This document shows positions 1 to 5,505 of a stretch of 17,230 nt of DNA, in pieces (within the stretch, counting starts at the first letter, position 1; each line of letters begins with the position of its first letter). Source of the stretch: UBA8437 sp963694825 (GTDB lineage Bacteria; Planctomycetota; Planctomycetia; Planctomycetales; Planctomycetaceae); assembly GCA_963694825.1 (NCBI GenBank), contig CAVOEV010000088.1:1-17230 (forward strand), given 5' to 3'. The translations under genes were made by a program, and so were the position numbers. Below the pieces are notes generated by a model. It searched no databases and was not told the DNA's origin. It saw only the letters and a list, made by a program, of their open reading frames with translations.

Positions 1-18
1 TCTACTTCCCCGGCCGAC

Positions 19-714
19 TCAGACGGCCTCCTCCGCATCAGTCGCATCAGTCGCATCAGTCGCATCACCCACGGCAACCGGCACGGACTTGGGCGGCCCT
101 TCACGGAGCAAATCGACTGTCTCGGTGGTCAGCACCAACTGCTTCTGATGGAGCAGTTTATAGGCATTCAGTTCGGCGGCCGGCGACACCCAGAGACTGG
201 AGATGTTCCGAGCGGCCCGCCAGATGTCGTCATCGTGAGCCGAGATTACCAGCAGACCGGAGGTTGCCTCGAGCCCGACAGCTTCGAGCAGGGCAGCGAC
301 ATGACGAGTCCGCGGCTCGGGAATCACCAGATCCTGCAGCAAAGTCACCTCGTTGTCCATAAACTTACTCAGCAGTGCCTGCCGCGTGGCCAAGCGAATA
401 GCCTTCTTAGGCAGGCGATACGACCAGTCCTTGGGCTGTTTGGCGAAGGCGTGCCCCCCGCCCCGTCTGACCGGCGTCCGGCTCGATCCCGCCCGAGCCC
501 GACCGGTCCCCTTCTGACGGTACAGCTTTCGGGTCGAGCCTTGCACTTCGCCCCGCGACTTAGTCTTGGCCGAACCCTGTCTCAGGTTCGCTTCATACAT
601 CACCACCACATCGTGAAGCAGCTGCTTATTGATGCCCGAAGCCAGGTCGGCGCCGTCGAGATCATACGTCCCGACCTCGGCACCGCTCATGTCATGAATC
701 GGCAGGGTGATCAT
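19..714 (-). CDS. rplD: 50S ribosomal protein L4
   Basis: L4 lines the peptide exit tunnel, and in gamma-proteobacteria it also represses the S10 operon. The 231-aa product carries the extended tunnel loop (LYRQKGTGRARAGSSRTP, then VRRGGGHAFAKQPKDW) and the following YRLPKKAIRLATRQAL. The globular part continues through DLVIPEPRTRHVAALLEAVG and ELNAYKLLHQKQLVLT. The protein is about 30 residues longer than E. coli L4, largely a C-terminal tail of DAT repeats and acidic residues ending DAEEAV. ATG 712-714 gives MITLPIHDMSG; the upstream purine stretch GGAAGTGGA is rather distant. After the TGA, GGGGAAG near 8-14 is probably the binding site of the next gene (rplW expected) beyond the window. 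Confidence 0.97.
   Translation of the reverse strand: MITLPIHDMSGAEVGTYDLDGADLASGINKQLLHDVVVMYEANLRQGSAKTKSRGEVQGSTRKLYRQKGTGRARAGSSRTPVRRGGGHAFAKQPKDWSYRLPKKAIRLATRQALLSKFMDNEVTLLQDLVIPEPRTRHVAALLEAVGLEATSGLLVISAHDDDIWRAARNISSLWVSPAAELNAYKLLHQKQLVLTTETVDLLREGPPKSVPVAVGDATDATDATDAEEAV
35..67 (+). repeat. 9-bp tandem repeat in the 3' end of rplD
   Basis: The plus strand has gcatcagtc three times plus a partial fourth copy (gcatca) with no mismatch. On the coding strand each unit reads GAT-GCG-ACT and adds Asp-Ala-Thr to the L4 tail. Perfect short in-frame repeats of this kind often vary in copy number between strains. Confidence 0.85.
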
Positions 715-822
715 GTCGAAAAGTCCACTTCCGCGTCTCGTCCAGGACCAGCTTCGGCTCGCCCCGGTTTGTCATCTATATCTGTCAGAGTCCAAGCCCA
801 ATGGCCCGGAACCGCCTGTGTG

Positions 823-1545
823 TCATCCCAGTTTGTTTGTCGGCCGGATCATCAGATAGCCTCCCTGATGCCCGGGCACAGCCCCCTTGACCAGCAGCGT
901 GTTTGTCTCGGCATCCACCCGAACCACCTGCAGATGACGGACCGTGCTGCGGGCATTCCCGAACTGCCCAGGCATCCGCGTCCCCTTCAGCACTCGAGCC
1001 GGATCGGCACTCATGCCAATTGAGCCTCCGTGCCGATGCACTCGCTTGACACCGTGAGTCGCCCGTTGGCCCGAAAAATTGTGTCGCTTCATCACTCCGG
1101 CGAATCCTCGCCCCTTACTGGTCCCGACGACGTCAACATGAGAGATCTCACCGAAGAGATCGACAGTCAGAGTCTGCCCCACCTCCAAGTCAACGCCTTC
1201 ACCATCGACCCGGAACTCGCGGACAAACCGCTTTGGCTCGCTGCCAGCCTTCTCGATCGCCTCGACGCCCGCCTCGGCCCGAGCCTTGGACCGCTTGCTC
1301 GACAGAGCCGCCACGTGACCTCGCTCGCTACGCCGGGCCTGGCTGCTCCGAGACCGTTGCCCACCCACCGGACGCTTCTTGTCGTCGTAGCCCAACTGAA
1401 CCGCCTCGTAGCCGTCTCGCTCCACAGTCCGCAACTGCAAAACCACGCACGGGCCTGCCTCGATCACGGTGACCGGGACCAAATCCCCAGCCTCATCGTA
1501 GACCTGAGTCATTCCGACCTTGCGGCCCAAGAGTCCGACCGGCAT
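823..1545 (-). CDS. rplC: 50S ribosomal protein L3
   Basis: L3 is an early assembly protein whose loop reaches the peptidyl transferase centre. The 240-aa product has GLLGRKVGMTQVYDEAGD, EPKRFVREFRV, DVVGTSKGRGFAGVMKRHNF, QRATHGVKRVHRHGGSIG and MPGQFGNARSTV, ending with LLVKGAVPGHQGG. About 28 extra residues rich in Arg, Ser and Ala (roughly 58-100) separate LGYDDKK from GSEPKRF; E. coli L3 has a short link here. I recall a similar insertion in planctomycete L3 proteins. ATG 1543-1545 is preceded by AAGGAATTAGGA, giving a fair binding site. rplD follows after 108 nt. Confidence 0.97.
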   Translation of the reverse strand: MPVGLLGRKVGMTQVYDEAGDLVPVTVIEAGPCVVLQLRTVERDGYEAVQLGYDDKKRPVGGQRSRSSQARRSERGHVAALSSKRSKARAEAGVEAIEKAGSEPKRFVREFRVDGEGVDLEVGQTLTVDLFGEISHVDVVGTSKGRGFAGVMKRHNFSGQRATHGVKRVHRHGGSIGMSADPARVLKGTRMPGQFGNARSTVRHLQVVRVDAETNTLLVKGAVPGHQGGYLMIRPTNKLG

Positions 1546-1573
1546 GGTTCCTAATTCCTTATCCTGGTGACCT

Positions 1574-1602
1574 GCCGGACAAATCCGGCCCGCTACGGGC
1601 CG
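1574..1602 (-). repeat. Two overlapping, mutually exclusive hairpins between rpsJ and rplC
   Basis: Directly after the rpsJ TAA the RNA can form CGGCCCG-UAG-CGGGCCG (1586-1602, perfect 7-bp stem) or GCCGGA-UUUG-UCCGGC (1574-1589, perfect 6-bp stem). They share four bases, so both cannot be complete together. There is no U run, which argues against a simple terminator. An attenuator, a processing site or mRNA stabilisation are possible roles. Confidence 0.45.
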
Positions 1603-1604
1603 GG

Positions 1605-1928
1605 TTAGCCGGAAGCCTTAATTTTGATGTCAACTCCGGCCGGCAACGACAACTTGTTCAAGGCGTCGATCGTCTTTCCGGTCGGCTGAACGATATCGAT
1701 AAGCCGCTTGTGAGTCCGAATCTCGAACTGCTCGCGAGACTTCTTGTCAATGTGTGGACTTCTGAGGACGGTGTATCGCTCGATCCGCGTCGGCAGAGGA
1801 ATCGGACCGTGCACCTTGGCACCAGACCGCTTGGCCGTGTCCACGATCTCCAGCGCAGACTGGTCCAAGACCGAATGGTCAAAGGCCTCCATGCGGATCC
1901 GGAACCGCTTTTGACTGGCGTCGGCCAC
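1605..1928 (-). CDS. rpsJ: 30S ribosomal protein S10 (NusE)
   Basis: S10 is a 30S head protein and, as NusE, a partner of NusB and NusG in antitermination and transcription-translation coupling. The 107-aa product is of normal length, with FRIRMEAFDHSVLDQSALEIVDTAKRSG (two overlapping blocks), GPIPLPTRIERYTVLRSPHIDKKSREQFE, THKRLIDI and the end LPAGVDIKIK. It starts with GTG, set by the in-frame TGA immediately upstream and a strong GGGGGAG. It opens the S10 operon behind its own promoter; rplC follows after 59 nt. It lies 367 nt after the EF-G gene with no tuf between them. Confidence 0.98.
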   Translation of the reverse strand: MADASQKRFRIRMEAFDHSVLDQSALEIVDTAKRSGAKVHGPIPLPTRIERYTVLRSPHIDKKSREQFEIRTHKRLIDIVQPTGKTIDALNKLSLPAGVDIKIKASG

Positions 1929-1933
1929 TCAGG

Positions 1934-1940
1934 CTCCCCC
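1934..1940 (-). promoter_or_regulatory. Ribosome binding site of rpsJ, decides the start
   Basis: GGGGGAG lies 5 nt before GTG 1926-1928. An in-frame TGA directly precedes the GTG, so no upstream start is possible. Confidence 0.7.
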
Positions 1941-2084
1941 TGCTCAATAGGAATGCTCGCGACTCGCTGCGAACATTGTTTGTGATGGCTTCGTCAGACC
2001 GCAGACACAACCGGGTGCGAAAACCGGAAACGAACCGAATCGACAACGCGATCCGACCGCCTCCGACATCAAACCGCAGATCGT

Positions 2085-2117
2085 CGGGGCCTGATTGACA
2101 ATCAAAAATCACCCCCG
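2085..2117 (-). promoter_or_regulatory. Bulged hairpin in the S10-operon leader
   Basis: The RNA reads CGGGG-G-UGAUU, a 10-nt loop, AAUCA-GG-CCCCG: two perfect 5-bp helices separated by a 1x2 internal loop. The loop and inner stem also contain a 13-nt palindrome UGAUUG-U-CAAUCA (2092-2104) that could pair with itself instead, so two folds are mutually exclusive. It lies in the untranslated leader before rpsJ, where L4-dependent control acts in E. coli; function here is inferred. Confidence 0.4.
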
Positions 2118-2186
2118 AGGCCGCCGCCAACCGAGTCGCAAACATCGACCCGGATCACAGCATTCCCCAACGGTGGAAAAGGGGCG

Positions 2187-2215
2187 ATGTTAGAGACGTC
2201 CGTGACCTTTGTCAA
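2187..2215 (-). promoter_or_regulatory. Probable sigma70-type promoter of the rpsJ (S10) operon
   Basis: The minus strand reads TTGACA, exactly 17 nt, TAACAT: a perfect -35 and a 4-of-6 -10 at optimal spacing, in a 367-nt spacer with no gene. Transcription would start near 2180, giving a leader of about 250 nt before the rpsJ GTG. It is the best promoter match I found in the window. Confidence 0.55.
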
Positions 2216-2295
2216 CGAAACGCAATCGCTGAAATGGCCTCCGGATCGACCTTGCCCCATTCCACAACATGCCCCTCAGAACGGCACTGGTGAAC

Positions 2296-4446
2296 TCAAC
2301 CGAGCATCGCTTCGAGTACATCGCGAGGTGCCTCGGCGTACTTCAACGGCTGCATCGAATAGGTAGCTCGGCCCTGAGACAGACTGCGGGCCTGGGTCGA
2401 ATAGCCGAACATCCGCGACAAGGCGACCTCGGCGTTGAGAACCGCCAGGTCTCCGCGTCGCATCGAGCTGACGATCACGGCATGCCGAGCATTCAAATCG
2501 GCCTGCAGTGGCCCAAGAAACTCGTCGGGAGTCACAACTTCCAGCTGCATCACCGGTTCCAGCAAAATGACTCCCGCCTCGGCCAACAACTGGTGCATCG
2601 CGTTGGCGACCGCCGCATGCAATGCCACCTCGGTCGTCTCACCCTCCCGAGATTCCACCTCAAGCAAGACAACTCGCACATTCATCAGCGGATACCCCAG
2701 CGTTCCGCCGCCAGTCAATTCGTCGTGCAAAGACTGCAACAGTGCCTCGTTGAGGACCGGAGTGAGTCCCGACTTTTCGAGTCGATTTTCCAGCTCCGCA
2801 GGACCCTCATCGTCGGTCCGCTCGATCGCCAGTCTCACTCGAGCAAACTGAGCCACTCCGGCCGAGGCCCGCTGAAACTCGCCTACGACCTCAGCACCCC
2901 TCCGAACCGACTCGCGGTAGCTGACCCGAGGCTTGTGAACCCGCACCACCAGGCCGAAATCCCGCTGCATCCGGTCGCGGATTACCTCCAGGTGCAACTC
3001 GCCCATCCCGCTGATGATCGTCTGACCCGTGTCTTCGGATACTCGTGCGGTGAAGGTGGGGTCCTGTCGTGCCAACCGCTCGAGCGTCTCGGCTAGCTTC
3101 TTTCTCTCGGCACTCGTGTCCGGCTCGACCGCCATCGATATCACCGTCTCGGGAAACTCGATCGACTCGAGCAACACCGGTTCGCTGGCGTCGCAGAGTG
3201 TATCTCCGGTGACGGCCACCTTGGGCCCAATCACTCCAACAATGTCCCCGGCAATCGCCCGGTCGGTCTCGATCCGCTCGCGGTCGTCCGCCTGCACTCT
3301 CCAGATCTGGTTGATCAGCTCCTTGTCCCCGGTACGGGCGTTGACCACGCGGCTGCCACCCACGAGCGTACCCGAGTAGATTCTCAGAAAGCAGAGGTCA
3401 CCGTGAGTATCGGCCTGGACCTTGAACACGAGTCCACAAAAGGCCGCTTCGGGGTCGCAAACCCGCTCGATCCCCACCACCTCCTCGGAAACGTCCCCCT
3501 GGAGCGCCGCCTTGCGGGCCTGCCGACGAGCCTGTTTTCCCGACAACCTGACCGCTTCGGCCGGGATCCCGACCACGGCCGGACGATCCAGTGGGCTGGG
3601 CAGGTAGGCCGTGATCGCGTCCAGCAATGGCTGCACACCGATGCAATCCAAAGCCGATCCACAGACGGTCGGCTGAAAAGACCCAGCCAACGTCCCCTCA
3701 CGCAACAGCCTGTGGATCTCGTGCTTCGGCACGTCATCCGTCTCGACGTACGTCTCGAACACGTCGTCATCAAGCAAGACGACAGCTTCGAGCAGCCGAC
3801 GACGCCACACTTCGACCTCCTCGGACATCTCCGATGGCACCGTATCGACGGTGACCTCCGAACCGTCCTCCTTCGCATCGAATCGTAATACCCGACGCTC
3901 GATCAGGTCGATCACCGCCCGAAAACCGTCGCCCGTCTCGCCCAACGGTCCCTCACCGAGTGGAATCTGCACGGCCAGTGGCTGCCCCCCCAACCGATCC
4001 GCGATCTGGTCAAAACTCCGCTCGAAACCCGCACCGATGCGGTCGAGCTTGTTGATAAAGCAGATCCTGGGGACGTCGTAACGATCCGCCTGTCGCCAAA
4101 CCGTCTCGCTCTGGGCCTCAACGCCCTCGACGGCACTGAAGATCATCACTGCCCCATCCAAAACTCTCAGGCTACGCTCCACCTCGGCCGTGAAATCGAC
4201 GTGGCCGGGCGTATCGATGATGTTGATCGTCGCCTCCTGCCAATGACAGGTGATGGCAGCCGAATAGATCGTGATGCCGCGACGGGCCTCGTCGGGATCG
4301 AAATCGGTGACCGTCGTGCCGGCGTCGACGCTACCCAGCCGGTGCGAATAACCGCTGTAGAACAGCATCCGCTCCGTCGTCGTCGTCTTGCCCGCATCGA
4401 TGTGGGCCACGATACCAATGTTGCGGACGTTGCGAATCGGCCGCAT
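2296..4446 (-). CDS. fusA: Elongation factor G family GTPase, EF-G2 (recycling)-like, in the str-operon fusA position
   Basis: The 716-aa product has the EF-G domain layout. G motifs: AHIDAGKTTTTER (G1, 14-26), RGITI (56-60), DTPGH (78-82), NKLD (132-135) and CGSAL (262-266); domain II follows near FKVQADTHGDLCFLRIYSGT, domain III has SGMGELHLEVI, and the C-terminus has RMFGYSTQARSLSQGRATYS. The frame reaches 4533, but ATG 4444-4446 (MRPIRNVRNIGIVAHIDAGK) fits the family; the longer start would overlap rpsG. Unusually, domain IV lacks the canonical GGxGQYGHV loop (RASAGVAQFARV, 526-537) and the HxVDSS loop (GETTEVALHAAV, 602-613), and switch I reads TTVTDFDPDEARRGITI. These features resemble EF-G2/mtEFG2 ribosome-recycling factors. 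Family certain; subfamily inferred from memory of human GFM1 and GFM2. Confidence 0.92.
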   Translation of the reverse strand: MRPIRNVRNIGIVAHIDAGKTTTTERMLFYSGYSHRLGSVDAGTTVTDFDPDEARRGITIYSAAITCHWQEATINIIDTPGHVDFTAEVERSLRVLDGAVMIFSAVEGVEAQSETVWRQADRYDVPRICFINKLDRIGAGFERSFDQIADRLGGQPLAVQIPLGEGPLGETGDGFRAVIDLIERRVLRFDAKEDGSEVTVDTVPSEMSEEVEVWRRRLLEAVVLLDDDVFETYVETDDVPKHEIHRLLREGTLAGSFQPTVCGSALDCIGVQPLLDAITAYLPSPLDRPAVVGIPAEAVRLSGKQARRQARKAALQGDVSEEVVGIERVCDPEAAFCGLVFKVQADTHGDLCFLRIYSGTLVGGSRVVNARTGDKELINQIWRVQADDRERIETDRAIAGDIVGVIGPKVAVTGDTLCDASEPVLLESIEFPETVISMAVEPDTSAERKKLAETLERLARQDPTFTARVSEDTGQTIISGMGELHLEVIRDRMQRDFGLVVRVHKPRVSYRESVRRGAEVVGEFQRASAGVAQFARVRLAIERTDDEGPAELENRLEKSGLTPVLNEALLQSLHDELTGGGTLGYPLMNVRVVLLEVESREGETTEVALHAAVANAMHQLLAEAGVILLEPVMQLEVVTPDEFLGPLQADLNARHAVIVSSMRRGDLAVLNAEVALSRMFGYSTQARSLSQGRATYSMQPLKYAEAPRDVLEAMLG

Positions 4447-4474
4447 CGACGCCGTGTCGCCGCCGGAATCCGGC

Positions 4475-4948
4475 TTACCAGGCAAAATGGGCGAAGGCCT
4501 TGTTCGCGTCGGCCATCCGGTGCACGTTGTCACGAGTCGTCATCGCCGTGCCCTCCCTGTTGAAGGCCGATATCAACTCCTCGGCCAGCCTCAGGTGCAT
4601 CGGACGCCCCTTCTTCCCGCGGATCGCAGCCAGGATCCAGCGAATCGCCAAAGTCTGCCGTCGCTTCGGACTGACCGGCGTCGGTACCTGGTAGGTCGCT
4701 CCACCCACTCGCTTGGATCGCACTTCGATCATCGGCTTCACGTTCTCAACCGCAGCCGTGAACACATCGATCGGCTCATCACTCGACAACCGCTCAGAGA
4801 TCACGTCCAACGCGTCGTAGAACACTCGCTGAGCCACGCTCTTCTTGCCGTCGTGCATCAGGCAGTTGACGAACTTCGAAGCCAGAACCGAATTGAACCT
4901 CGGATCAGGCTTCAACTGAGTGGCACTGGCTGTGAAGCGTTTCGACAT
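4475..4948 (-). CDS. rpsG: 30S ribosomal protein S7
   Basis: S7 nucleates assembly of the 30S head and lines the E-site mRNA exit. The 157-aa product has the normal length, with DPRFNSVLASKFVNCLMHDGKKSVAQRV, ENVKPMIEVRSKRVGGATYQVP and the C-terminal REGTAMTTRDNVHRMADANKAFAHFAW. ATG 4946-4948 gives MSKRFTAS; no Shine-Dalgarno is obvious, which is common in planctomycetes. The TAA stop is 28 nt before the chosen EF-G start. The spacer before it carries the hairpin described separately. Confidence 0.98.
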   Translation of the reverse strand: MSKRFTASATQLKPDPRFNSVLASKFVNCLMHDGKKSVAQRVFYDALDVISERLSSDEPIDVFTAAVENVKPMIEVRSKRVGGATYQVPTPVSPKRRQTLAIRWILAAIRGKKGRPMHLRLAEELISAFNREGTAMTTRDNVHRMADANKAFAHFAW

Positions 4949-4980
4949 CGGGCACGACCAACAGGAACGACGGTAGAGGA

Positions 4981-4986
4981 ATTATA
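4981..4986 (-). promoter_or_regulatory. Isolated TATAAT before rpsG
   Basis: A perfect -10 hexamer TATAAT occurs about 32 nt before the rpsG ATG, in an AT-rich patch of GC-rich DNA. No -35 is found at 17 nt (cacgcg there) and there is no extended -10 TG, so this is only a weak internal promoter candidate. Confidence 0.18.
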
Positions 4987-4990
4987 GAGA

Positions 4991-5030
4991 GACGAGTTTT
5001 TGCCGCGTGAGTGCGTGAAAAAACGTCGTC
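4991..5030 (-). promoter_or_regulatory. Long hairpin in the rpsL-rpsG spacer, candidate S7 operator
   Basis: The RNA reads GACGA-c-GUUUUU on one side and AAAAACUCGUC on the other: an 11-bp stem with one bulged C and a loop of about 17 nt (5002-5018). It lies 7 nt after the rpsL stop. In E. coli the S12-S7 intercistronic region is where S7 binds to repress the str operon; the position matches but the sequence match was not tested. The stem is not followed by a clean U run, so it is not a standard terminator. Confidence 0.4.
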
Positions 5031-5037
5031 GAACAAA

Positions 5038-5409
5038 CTAGCTGGGCTTCTTGGTCCCGTAACGACTGCGGGCCTGACGACGGTCTTCGACGCCGAGCGT
5101 ATCGAGTACGCCACGGACGATCTTGTAACGCACACCAGGCAGATCGCGGACCCGGCCGCCTCGGACGAGCACGATGGAGTGCTCCTGCAGGTTGTGGCCT
5201 TCGCCAGGGATGTAGGCGGTGAGTTCCTTGCCGTTAGACAACCTTACGCGAGCCACTTTTCGCAAGGCCGAGTTCGGCTTCTTGGGAGTCACCGTCTTCA
5301 CCTGCAGGCAAACTCCGCGTTTCTGCGGACAGCCCTCCAGCAACGGAGTGTTACTCTTGACACGCTTCCGCTTCCGCGGCTTACGGACCAGTTGATTGAT
5401 CGTCGGCAC
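5038..5409 (-). CDS. rpsL: 30S ribosomal protein S12
   Basis: S12 sits at the decoding centre and controls tRNA selection and streptomycin sensitivity. The 123-aa product is full length, with PTINQLVRKPR, EGCPQKRGVC, TPKKPNSALRK, PGEGHNLQEHS and GGRVRDLPGVRY. It starts with GTG at 5407-5409, fixed by the conserved PTINQL start, although no good Shine-Dalgarno is seen. Lys43, the classic streptomycin residue, is present, and Asp89 is kept. Position 88, Lys in E. coli (RVKDLPG), is Arg here. It is the first gene of the str set, 96 nt after rpoC and 89 nt before rpsG. Confidence 0.98.
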   Translation of the reverse strand: MPTINQLVRKPRKRKRVKSNTPLLEGCPQKRGVCLQVKTVTPKKPNSALRKVARVRLSNGKELTAYIPGEGHNLQEHSIVLVRGGRVRDLPGVRYKIVRGVLDTLGVEDRRQARSRYGTKKPS

Positions 5410-5451
5410 AGTCTTCGCCAGAAAAAATGGAACTCAGGGTGTCAATTGCCC

Positions 5452-5480
5452 ACTCTATTGCACCCCATCAGTGCAGTCAA
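5452..5480 (-). promoter_or_regulatory. Candidate sigma70-type promoter upstream of rpsL
   Basis: In the rpoC-rpsL spacer the minus strand reads TTGACT, 17 nt, TAGAGT (5 of 6 and 4 of 6 consensus matches). Transcription would start about 37 nt before the rpsL GTG. An inverted repeat TGCAC/GTGCA (5459-5475) overlaps the -35 element and spacer and could be an operator or simply a hairpin. A second perfect TTGACA downstream lacks a matching -10. It would give the str genes their own transcript in addition to read-through from rpoC. Confidence 0.4.
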
Positions 5481-5505
5481 GCGACCGGATTCTCAGGTCA
5501 TACAC

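Larger units (their letters stand above)
1929..2295 (-). other. Gene-free fusA-rpsJ intergenic region without tuf
   Basis: These 367 nt hold no gene; tuf, often found here, is absent, and an 88-codon frame overlapping the region shows no protein character. The half next to the EF-G gene contains no clear terminator. The region holds a sigma70-type promoter (2187-2215) and then an untranslated leader of roughly 250 nt with a bulged hairpin (2085-2117), ending in the rpsJ ribosome binding site. I read it as the S10 operon promoter and leader. Confidence 0.6.

Noticed and set aside
1879..2145. An 88-codon minus-strand frame across the fusA-rpsJ gap into rpsJ
   Set aside because: It overlaps rpsJ in another frame and has no relation to EF-Tu or any family I recognise; the region reads better as a leader.
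4447..4533. Longer start for the EF-G gene at 4533
   Set aside because: It would add 29 residues with no family counterpart and overlap rpsG by 59 nt; ATG 4446 puts the conserved N-terminus in the usual place.
5413..5443. Perfect TTGACA near the rpsL start as a promoter
   Set aside because: No acceptable -10 occurs at 16-18 nt (TTCTGG / TCTGGC), unlike the TTGACT-TAGAGT pair just upstream.
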